The notes under the pieces were generated by a model. It was not told the DNA's origin, ran no database searches, and saw only the letters and a list, made by a program, of their open reading frames with translations. A stretch of 27,786 bases of DNA from a virus. The stretch is from positions 1-27,786 of the IMG/VR virus record IMGVR_UViG_3300006919_000330. One strand, 5' to 3'. The translations under genes were made by a program, and so were the position numbers. The stretch's first letter is position 1; each line of letters begins with the position of its first letter. Of this stretch, positions 22,642 through 27,463 are shown piece after piece.

Positions 22642-23165
22642 GGCCAATCACAGAGATAATTGTTCACTGCACAGCAACCAGACCTGATTGGTGGGCAAAG
22701 AAGCCGCTCAAATCGCAGATTAACGAGGTTCGGCGCTGGCACGTCCAAGACCGTGGCTGGTCTGACATAGGCTATCATTACCTGATCGGCAGGGATGGCG
22801 GCATGGATGTTGGCAGGCCGATTGAAAAGGTCGGGGCGCATGTTAAAGGCCACAACACCGGAACAATCGGGATTAGTCTGTTTGGCGGCGCTGGTGCGGC
22901 GGCTGATGATAACTTCGCGGATCACTTCACAGACGAACAATCTGGCGCGTTGCAATCACTGATATTGCACTTGCAGAAAGAATATGGGCCGGGATTGAAG
23001 TTGTCAGGCCATAACGAATACGCCGCGAAGGGTTGCCCCGGCTTTCGTGTTGGCCCTTGGTGGAATAGCGTTCAGGCCGAAAAGCCCTACGGCGTCATTC
23101 AACCCACAAACATCATCGCTACAATCATCACCGCAATCATGCGGGCGTTAGGAGTAAAGAAATGA
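22638..23165 (+). CDS. Endolysin, N-acetylmuramoyl-L-alanine amidase (T7-lysozyme type)
   Basis: Cuts the bond between MurNAc and L-Ala in peptidoglycan to release progeny. The 175-residue protein is an Amidase_2 domain with zinc ligands H10 (IIVHCTAT), H124 (LSGHNEY) and C133 (KGCPGF), and the catalytic pair Y46 (DIGYHYLI) and K131, equivalent to H17, H122, C130, Y46 and K128 of T7 lysozyme. GAHVKGHNTGTIGISLFGG is also typical. The C-terminus (residues 155-172) is hydrophobic (NIIATIITAIMRALGV), which may aid membrane contact and is not part of the T7 enzyme. No signal peptide, so a holin is needed. Overlaps both neighbours by ATGA. Confidence 0.93.
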   Translation: MRPITEIIVHCTATRPDWWAKKPLKSQINEVRRWHVQDRGWSDIGYHYLIGRDGGMDVGRPIEKVGAHVKGHNTGTIGISLFGGAGAAADDNFADHFTDEQSGALQSLILHLQKEYGPGLKLSGHNEYAAKGCPGFRVGPWWNSVQAEKPYGVIQPTNIIATIITAIMRALGVKK

Positions 23166-23362
23166 AATACCTCAAACCCACGTCGCTAACCTGGTGGGCA
23201 AGTGCCACGCCGCTTGTAGCAGGCCTTCTGGTCGCTGCGGAGCCGCTACACGGCCTGTTCGGTGTTGTGCAGACCATCAACGCCGTGACTGGCAACATCC
23301 CCGCAGCGGCGCTTATAAACGCTGGTCTGGCCGGGATTGGCATTCGTGCAGCCATAAAATGA
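23162..23362 (+). CDS. Small hydrophobic protein of the lysis cassette, holin candidate
   Basis: A 66-residue protein with two hydrophobic segments (WWASATPLVAGLLVAAEPL and PAAALINAGLAGIGIRAAI) separated by a short turn. Proteins with this KPTSLTWWAS start and GLAGIGIR end are common next to endolysin genes in alphaproteobacterial phages and prophages, usually without assigned function. Size and two-helix layout fit a class II-like holin. ATGA overlaps on both sides tie its translation to the amidase and the i-spanin. Confidence 0.6.
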   Translation: MKYLKPTSLTWWASATPLVAGLLVAAEPLHGLFGVVQTINAVTGNIPAAALINAGLAGIGIRAAIK

Positions 23363-23571
23363 AGGTCTGGGCGTCACTCGCTGGCCTACTTGCAAAGATA
23401 GGCGCGGTTCTTGGCCTGTACTTCAAGGGCCGTGGCGACGCGCGACGCAAGCAAAAGCAGGTCAACAGCGATAACCGCATTACAGCATTGGAGACTGAAA
23501 ATGAAATCAACGACATTGGCCGGGATGCTGTTGATAAGCGTCTATCTAAGTGGATGCGTGACGGTAAGTGA
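23359..23571 (+). CDS. i-spanin, Rz-like
   Basis: Inner-membrane half of the spanin complex that fuses inner and outer membranes at the end of lysis. The 70-residue protein has one N-terminal transmembrane segment (WASLAGLLAKIGAVLGLYF, residues 4-22) followed by a charged helix (DARRKQKQVNSDNRITALETENEINDI) likely to form a coiled coil in the periplasm. It is short compared with lambda Rz (153). The call is greatly strengthened by the lipoprotein gene that starts inside it in another frame, the classic Rz/Rz1 arrangement. The ATG overlaps the previous stop. Confidence 0.75.
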   Translation: MKVWASLAGLLAKIGAVLGLYFKGRGDARRKQKQVNSDNRITALETENEINDIGRDAVDKRLSKWMRDGK

Positions 23572-23680
23572 ATGTTGGTCTAAGCCAATCCGACCATCGG
23601 TTGATGATGTTCTGACCGATGACACCGCGCGGCAAATCCTAACGCACAACGAAAGCGGCGCTAAGATTTGCGGCTGGTGA
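23501..23680 (+). CDS. o-spanin, Rz1-like outer-membrane lipoprotein
   Basis: A 59-residue lipoprotein: signal MKSTTLAGMLLISVYLSGC with lipobox LSGC, lipidated Cys19. The mature part has KPIRPSVDDVLT, then TARQILTHNESGAKICGW, an ending I recognise from many alphaproteobacterial phage lysis cassettes. GGAGACTGAAA before the ATG supports the start; a longer in-frame version from 23411 lacks a ribosome site and would bury the signal. It starts inside the i-spanin gene in a different frame and ends one base before the convergent leftward gene. Confidence 0.85.
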   Translation: MKSTTLAGMLLISVYLSGCVTVSECWSKPIRPSVDDVLTDDTARQILTHNESGAKICGW

Positions 23681-24103
23681 CTAAACTCCAAGTGCGGCCA
23701 ATATCTTTCTTTGCAATCCTTCGTCCCTCTCAATTACGTTCATCAGGTCACGAAATTCTTGCTCATCCTTGGCATAGTAGTGCGTCCGCATCACCGGAGA
23801 CCATGATTTCATAGAGGTGTATTGTGCGGGAATATCCATTGGCGCACGTTGGTCATGGTAGCGTTGTTGCTGCAACCTTTCCTTTGCCCTCCACCAGTTG
23901 CTTCGATGTTCATCGAAGGTTTCCAATTCTTCCTGTGGTATGGTATGATCTTCGACCTCATACATTTCACCGCCTATCGACGAAATCGCTGACTTCATCG
24001 CGCCGCTTGACAAAACTTGTGCTTCTGCTGCCTTCGCGGTCGCTGTCAATACGGCAGGCATTGCCATGATTGCCCGCAGCGCCGTGCGTCTACCCATGCT
24101 CAT
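23681..24103 (-). CDS. Exported protein with Tat-like signal, unknown
   Basis: A 140-residue protein, last gene of the leftward operon. The N-terminus MSMGRRTALRAIMAMPAVL continues into an Ala-rich stretch ending AAEA, which resembles a short twin-arginine (Tat) leader with RR at residues 5-6; it could also be a plain Sec signal. The rest is hydrophilic and charged (ELETFDEHRSNWWRAKERLQQQRYHDQR), with helical repeats near the end (DEQEFRDLMNVIERDEGLQRKIL). No catalytic motif seen. A strong AAGGGACGG ribosome site precedes the ATG, and its stop directly abuts the o-spanin stop from the opposite strand. Confidence 0.6.
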   Translation of the reverse strand: MSMGRRTALRAIMAMPAVLTATAKAAEAQVLSSGAMKSAISSIGGEMYEVEDHTIPQEELETFDEHRSNWWRAKERLQQQRYHDQRAPMDIPAQYTSMKSWSPVMRTHYYAKDEQEFRDLMNVIERDEGLQRKILAALGV

Positions 24104-24276
24104 TTATCCGTCCCTTTCATGTTGGTGACTAGTGCCGCAGCGCAATCAGCGCACGGCGTTATATGTTCGCATGGTTCCACAAGGTCAGGAAGCATCCAGC
24201 ACGGCGGTTCGCCAAACTCTGCGCATGTTTCAGCACACAGTTTCTTGATTTCGTCCGTAAAGCCTTCTGGGTTCAT
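24100..24276 (-). CDS. Cys-rich 58-residue protein
   Basis: Short frame starting MNPEGFTDEIKKLCAETCAE, with six Cys at residues 14, 18, 26, 36, 42 and 45, including a CEHITPCADC cluster that could bind zinc. The ATG is preceded by AAGGAACGG and the stop overlaps the next ATG (ATGA). No family recognised; a small zinc-binding protein is the most likely reading. Good evidence of translation from ribosome site and coupling. Confidence 0.6.
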   Translation of the reverse strand: MNPEGFTDEIKKLCAETCAEFGEPPCWMLPDLVEPCEHITPCADCAAALVTNMKGTDK

Positions 24277-24300
24277 TTATCCGTTCCTTCCAAAAATAGG

Positions 24301-24489
24301 TTAACAAAAACCTCTATAGGCCCCAAAATGACGCGCCGCGTAAACGGCCTTTTGGCACCAACCAACGCGCTGTGCTTCTGTGTAGTGTTCTTCCCATGAA
24401 CCGCCGTTTATTGCTTCTGCCATGGCCTTAGCTTCACACTGAATGTAAACGGTGAAGCTATCTGTTGTTAGTTTTTTCGGTGACATCAT
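24301..24489 (-). CDS. Small hypothetical protein, 62 residues
   Basis: Begins MMSPKKLTTDSFTVYIQCEA; the second ATG (24486) is better spaced from the AAAGGGACGG ribosome site and may be the true start. It contains EAKAMAEAINGGSWEEHYTEAQRVGWCQKAVYAARHF, predicted helical, with two Cys. Unknown function. Its start overlaps the stop of the upstream 37-residue gene (ATGATG containing TGA). Confidence 0.55.
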   Translation of the reverse strand: MMSPKKLTTDSFTVYIQCEAKAMAEAINGGSWEEHYTEAQRVGWCQKAVYAARHFGAYRGFC

Positions 24490-24599
24490 CCGTCCCTTTC
24501 CTCTTTACTCATGTTTTCGAACTGTTCCACCTGACGCCAGAACCTTTCCTGACGACGCGCTTCTAGTTGGTATCGTAACCAATTAATCAGTCTGCGCAT
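24486..24599 (-). CDS. 37-residue basic amphipathic peptide
   Basis: Starts MRRLINWLRYQLEARRQERF and ends ENMSKEERDG; rich in Arg, Trp and Glu, predicted to be one long amphipathic helix that could lie on a membrane. AGGA is eight bases before the ATG at 24599. A longer frame reaching 24722 overlaps the upstream gene and has no ribosome site, so the short version is preferred. Stop overlaps the next start. No homology claimed. Confidence 0.5.
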   Translation of the reverse strand: MRRLINWLRYQLEARRQERFWRQVEQFENMSKEERDG

Positions 24600-24609
24600 G
24601 GTGTGTGTC

Positions 24610-24894
24610 CTATGTTCTGATTGAAGATGGGTTGTGGCGATCAGCAATTTCGACAAGCAAAGGGTCAGACATGTCGGGAATGTTTCCGCCGTATGGATTG
24701 CCGGTGTCGTACCCTGTTTCAAACCAATAGCAAATTAGCGCTGATAGGATTTGCCGCGCGTGGGCCTTAGTCGGCCTTTTGAGTAATTTCTCCAAGTGTT
24801 CACCCTCAAACCAACCCCCTGTCATGTCGGTGGCTGGACCGTAAGTGTCGAAAAGATAGTCCCTGTCAGCTAATGCTTGTTCATATGTCACCAT
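24610..24894 (-). CDS. Hypothetical protein, 94 residues
   Basis: Starts MVTYEQALADRDYLFDTYGPA; the ATG at 24894 lies nine bases from a perfect AGGAGG, while an ATG two codons earlier (24900) is too close to it. The middle is helical (GEHLEKLLKRPTKAHARQILSALICYWFETGYDTG), and the end LLVEIADRHNPSSIRT. No domain recognised. Likely cytoplasmic, because there is no signal or membrane segment. Part of the leftward operon. Confidence 0.6.
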   Translation of the reverse strand: MVTYEQALADRDYLFDTYGPATDMTGGWFEGEHLEKLLKRPTKAHARQILSALICYWFETGYDTGNPYGGNIPDMSDPLLVEIADRHNPSSIRT

Positions 24895-24923
24895 AATCAT
24901 CCGCCTCCTGTGTGTTGGTCAAT

Positions 24924-25502
24924 TCAATAAGCCCGCAACTTCCGCAACATAACCAACGCACCGGCCAGCAATAGGCCACCAGCGGGCAGCGGAATAGGTG
25001 CAGGCGGTGATGGTGGAACAACGGGCGGTTCGATCACAGCAACGTCATACGGGCAACCAATGCGGAACGTGGCTATCTTGCCTTCCTTGGCAATCTTTGA
25101 GCCGCGTGTGACGCAGCCTGTGGTGCCGTGGAAGGCCGCTGACCAGTAGTCCGGCACGTCCTTGTAGAAAAAGATGAACGCCTTGTTTGTGGTCGTTGTG
25201 ATGCGTGTGCGCGTCGTGGTGACGTGCTGCCCGCCCATAAAGCGAAAGTCCATGTTGGCAATGGAAAATGTTGATCCGCGCCCTTTTTCGTTCAGGCCGT
25301 TTTTATAGCTGATGGTTGCCCAGTCAAATCCGTCTGACTGCCCGCCGTCCAGCAACTTGATATATGATCGGTTGCTTGATCCCACGCGCTGGATGGTTGT
25401 GTCGTCGGTGAATGATACGGTTGCGGAATTGGCTTGCCATGCTGCGAATGATGCAGCGGCGATGATTGCCCAGCCTGCGATGATGTTGCGTTTGTGGTTC
25501 AT
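24924..25502 (-). CDS. Exported protein with VPLPA-CTERM-type sorting signal
   Basis: A 192-residue protein. The ATG at 25502 follows GAGGAGAACGAA; the 13 residues upstream in frame are ignored. The N-terminus RNIIAGWAIIAAASFAAWQ with ANSA at 24-27 is a cleavable Sec signal. The mature part is beta-rich with two Cys (TTGCVTRG, RIGCPYD), then a Pro-rich linker (VVPPSPPAP) and the tail IPLPAGGLLLAGALVML followed by RKLRAY: motif, hydrophobic helix and basic end, the three-part pattern of VPLPA-CTERM (PEP-CTERM-like) exosortase substrates. In bacteria such tails are cut by exosortase/archaeosortase-type enzymes and the protein reaches the cell surface or exopolysaccharide. I know of no phage use of it. 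No sortase gene is visible here. Confidence 0.8.
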   Translation of the reverse strand: MNHKRNIIAGWAIIAAASFAAWQANSATVSFTDDTTIQRVGSSNRSYIKLLDGGQSDGFDWATISYKNGLNEKGRGSTFSIANMDFRFMGGQHVTTTRTRITTTTNKAFIFFYKDVPDYWSAAFHGTTGCVTRGSKIAKEGKIATFRIGCPYDVAVIEPPVVPPSPPAPIPLPAGGLLLAGALVMLRKLRAY

Positions 25503-25512
25503 TTCGTTCTCC

Positions 25513-25656
25513 TCAATCATGTACCTGAACCCATTGGACAAACAGGCGATTGCTTGTCGTGTCCGCGCAGGTCATTTTCTGGAACATTCCATCCTGCTGC
25601 CGTATCTTGTAGTGGATGGTGCCGTTCTTTATCTTCAGCTTAGTTAGATCAATCAT
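25513..25656 (-). CDS. 47-residue hypothetical protein
   Basis: Starts MIDLTKLKIKNGTIHYKIRQQ and ends NRLFVQWVQVHD; basic, probably beta-rich, with one Cys. GAGGGG lies about ten bases upstream of the ATG at 25656. A longer frame reaching 25896 runs antisense-like through the barrel gene and is rejected. It sits between two exported-protein genes, ten bases before the start of the next. Unknown function. Confidence 0.5.
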   Translation of the reverse strand: MIDLTKLKIKNGTIHYKIRQQDGMFQKMTCADTTSNRLFVQWVQVHD

Positions 25657-25684
25657 GAGTTTTGCACCCCTCTGCCCGCAGGCG

Positions 25685-26143
25685 TTAAAACTTCGCTTCC
25701 AGCCCGAAGGCTGCGACCAGCGGCAATTTCTTCGCGCCACCCGGCATAAGCCGCAGTGACAGGCCAACAGAACCGCCGGGATACCACACAGCCTGTCCAC
25801 CACCGACAGGGACAACATCGCCCCACGCAATCGGGAACCAGTCTGTATAGCCTTTGTATGTCGCCAGCCCGATGAACGGCCCAACTTCCAGCGCATCCGT
25901 TTTGATCAGGTCATAGCCAGCCGTCAGCGTGTATGACATTTCGTTGAAGCTGTTCCTGTACGCGCCTGCCGTTATGTCGGTCCGGTCGAAGTCCCACGTC
26001 AGCGCAAGGCCGGGGTTCACTTCGTTGAAGTCATAGCCGTGCGATCCGAAATGCTTTGAACCCGCAATGATGCTGACGCGATCCGGCACGATGTCGGCAT
26101 GTGCGCTTGTGGCTGCTAGGCATATGGCGATGGCAAGCTTCAT
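25685..26143 (-). CDS. Predicted outer-membrane beta-barrel protein
   Basis: A 152-residue protein with a clear Sec signal (MKLAIAICLAATSAHA, cleavage before D17). The mature part alternates short strands typical of small barrels: DRVSIIAGSKHFGSHGYDFNE, NPGLALTWDFDRTDITAGAY, MSYTLTAGYDL, VGPFIGLATYKG and GGSVGLSLRLMPG, and it ends KLPLVAAFGLEAKF, with a terminal Phe as outer-membrane proteins require. The NPGLAL and AGAYRNSF pattern recalls a family of small predicted outer-membrane proteins found in several tailed phages. Likely located in the host outer membrane, where it could block receptors or alter permeability (inference). AAGGA precedes the ATG. Confidence 0.75.
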   Translation of the reverse strand: MKLAIAICLAATSAHADIVPDRVSIIAGSKHFGSHGYDFNEVNPGLALTWDFDRTDITAGAYRNSFNEMSYTLTAGYDLIKTDALEVGPFIGLATYKGYTDWFPIAWGDVVPVGGGQAVWYPGGSVGLSLRLMPGGAKKLPLVAAFGLEAKF

Positions 26144-26165
26144 GGTTGGTCCTTCTGTGGTGATG

Positions 26166-26185
26166 ACGGGGGCCTAAGCCCCCGT
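26166..26185 (-). terminator. GC-rich hairpin between operon genes
   Basis: ACGGGGGC (26166-26173) pairs perfectly with GCCCCCGT (26178-26185) around a four-base loop, eight pairs. Read on the minus strand, the direction of the flanking genes, it is not followed by T residues; on the plus strand it is followed by TTGGTTT. It may slow transcription or stabilise message ends between the first gene and the barrel gene, or stop rightward transcription. Confidence 0.4.
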
Positions 26186-26191
26186 TTGGTT

Positions 26192-26605
26192 TCAGACTGG
26201 GATCAGCTTGACGTTGTTGTTCGATGCTCTGGCCAGTTCGTAGCGGCTACCGTCTAGTTCGATAACGTCGCCCCATGCCTGAGCGCAAATGATTTTATGC
26301 TCACGCTTTCCTGCAGTGAGGGATACACCGTTAGCGAACGCCCATGCCAGCTTGTGGCCTGACCACGGCTCAGCTTCAGCTAAATGCATACATCTGGCGA
26401 TTGCGTCAATCTCGCTCTTACCCTCCAACCGAGCGTGACCTGCGATTGTTCCGAAAGTGAACTGGCGGTACATAGTGCCGTGATTTCTGGTCTCAAATGG
26501 CATCGCAAAGACGTCCTTCGTCTTATAGACGCCGTTGCCTTGAGCGTAGTCGAAGGCTGGCCGGCTTTGGATGATTGTTCCGGGCTCTTTAATATTGTTT
26601 GTCAT
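26192..26605 (-). CDS. Hypothetical protein, first gene of leftward operon
   Basis: A 137-residue protein starting MTNNIKEPGTIIQSRPAF; GAGGAG lies upstream of the ATG at 26605, so the eight extra in-frame residues upstream are rejected. It has mixed alpha/beta character (MYRQFTFGTIAGHARLEGKSEIDAIARCMHL; HKLAWAFANGVSLTAG; DVIELDGSRYELARA), with no signal peptide or membrane segment. Probably cytoplasmic; no family recognised. It is the first gene behind the consensus promoter and should be well expressed. Confidence 0.65.
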   Translation of the reverse strand: MTNNIKEPGTIIQSRPAFDYAQGNGVYKTKDVFAMPFETRNHGTMYRQFTFGTIAGHARLEGKSEIDAIARCMHLAEAEPWSGHKLAWAFANGVSLTAGKREHKIICAQAWGDVIELDGSRYELARASNNNVKLIPV

Positions 26606-26627
26606 TTGGCTTTCTCCTCTTTCCACC

Positions 26628-26655
26628 ACAATACAGCATTGCTACGCGTTGTCAA
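26628..26655 (-). promoter_or_regulatory. Strong consensus promoter, leftward
   Basis: Read on the minus strand: TTGACA (26655-26650), a 16-base spacer, then TATTGT (26633-26628). The -35 is perfect and the -10 matches four of six. About 20 bases later come GAGGAG and the ATG at 26605, so the leader is very short. It should drive the leftward operon from 26605 to 23681. The sequence around the -35 contains GTGTCGCAA and GTGTTGACAA, an imperfect direct repeat that could be an operator. Confidence 0.65.
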
Positions 26656-26678
26656 CACATTTGCGACACGTTGCCGGG

Positions 26679-26879
26679 TTAGAAATCAGGCCTTGTTTTC
26701 GGCCTAACCGATACAACAGGCGCTAGGGTATATTCACAGAACATATCCGCCGCGTGGCCCTGACTTTCGATGAACCCAACAGCAACCGCCCCCCATGAAC
26801 ATTCAACGGGGGCGGTTGTTTTCCATTCAACGCCTTGAACTGACGCTAGGGTGATAGTGACGAAGGCTAGGGTGTTCAT
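26679..26879 (-). CDS. Small protein with hydrophobic N-terminus
   Basis: A 66-residue protein starting MNTLAFVTITLASVQGVEW, a possible short signal peptide lacking the usual positive charge, followed by APVECSWGAVAVGFIESQGHAADMFCEYTLAP with two Cys and a basic end (RPKTRPDF). The ATG at 26879 overlaps the previous stop (ATGA); the longer frame to 26906 has no advantage. Function unknown; possibly a small secreted protein with a disulphide. Its coding sequence contains the perfect inverted repeat at 26783-26818. Confidence 0.55.
   Translation of the reverse strand: MNTLAFVTITLASVQGVEWKTTAPVECSWGAVAVGFIESQGHAADMFCEYTLAPVVSVRPKTRPDF
26783..26818. repeat. Perfect 11-bp inverted repeat inside a gene
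   Basis: CAACCGCCCCC (26783-26793) and GGGGGCGGTTG (26808-26818) pair perfectly with a 14-base loop. On the plus strand it is followed by TTTT (26819-26822), which looks like a terminator for rightward transcription; on the minus strand, the coding direction, no T tract follows. Confidence 0.6.
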
Positions 26880-27094
26880 GGCGTCACGTCTGCACGGGTG
26901 TTCCATGCGTCAGCGGCTTCTTGCGTCGTTGGAAAGTCGCAGGAAAAGTCGCCTAGATCGTCCGACATGCTATCACCCATGCACGGCGTGTCGCTTACGC
27001 AGGTGACTGAATAATACGGAACGTTACGCGCAAGGCTTGCCACGATCTCTGCCTCGCCACCGCAAAACGGGCATGGCTTTAAAAAAATGTCCAT
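26876..27094 (-). CDS. Lar-like restriction alleviation protein (putative)
   Basis: A 72-residue zinc-ribbon protein: LKPCPFCGGEAEI at residues 5-17, a second Cys pair (TCVSDTPC, C32 and C38) and EAADAWNTRA at 59-68. This order is the signature of the Lar/phage zinc-ribbon family, named after the Rac prophage protein that eases type I restriction. Many family members have no tested function, so anti-restriction activity is only a family-based suggestion. The AAGGAG ribosome site before the ATG is strong; the stop overlaps the next gene's start. Confidence 0.72.
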   Translation of the reverse strand: MDIFLKPCPFCGGEAEIVASLARNVPYYSVTCVSDTPCMGDSMSDDLGDFSCDFPTTQEAADAWNTRADVTP

Positions 27095-27109
27095 AACTAT
27101 CTCCTTGCC

Positions 27110-27463
27110 CTATAGGCTGTTAATCTTTTCCTCGACCCAATCAAGCCACTCATAATCCTTGCCATACTCGGCTTCCCACGTTTCCTGCCCGTTATGGTAT
27201 CCGATCTTGCCCTCATCGCCTGGTATTGGCCGCAGCTTGTTGTGGTGGGAATGGCAGAGCGGGATTGTCTTTGTGTCTGCTTCCTTCGCGCGACTGAACC
27301 GGCCTGACTTGCAGTGATGCACTTCGGTGCGCGAGTTTTGGCGCATGAAGAATTCGTAGCAGATCACACACGGCAGACCAGCCACCAGTGCTAGGTGGTT
27401 TGGGTTCTTCGGTTCCTTTGGCGTCTTTTGCGCCACTGGACGCTGTGGTATTCCGTGGGCCAT
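27110..27463 (-). CDS. HNH nuclease, P1 Ref-like (putative)
   Basis: A 117-residue protein with a Cys/His metal site: C32 and C35 (PCVIC), H49 and H50 (EVHHCKSGRFSR), C70 with H73 and H74 (TIPLCHSHHNKL), then IGYHNGQETWEAEYG near residues 88-101. This is the core of the phage P1 Ref family, a RecA-dependent HNH nuclease that boosts recombination, also grouped with DUF968-type proteins. It lacks the long basic N-terminus of P1 Ref but keeps a Lys/Pro-rich start. The start overlaps the upstream stop (TAATG), so it is coupled to the truncated gene at the window edge, probably another recombination gene. Confidence 0.72.
   Translation of the reverse strand: MAHGIPQRPVAQKTPKEPKNPNHLALVAGLPCVICYEFFMRQNSRTEVHHCKSGRFSRAKEADTKTIPLCHSHHNKLRPIPGDEGKIGYHNGQETWEAEYGKDYEWLDWVEEKINSL

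Noticed and set aside
24486-24722. A 78-residue version of the 37-residue basic peptide gene
   Set aside because: The extra 41 residues overlap the upstream gene in another frame, and the ATG at 24599 has its own AGGA site.
25513-25896. A longer 127-residue version of the 47-residue minus-strand gene
   Set aside because: The upstream part overlaps the barrel gene in another frame and reads as random sequence; the ATG at 25656 with GAGGGG upstream is the sensible start.
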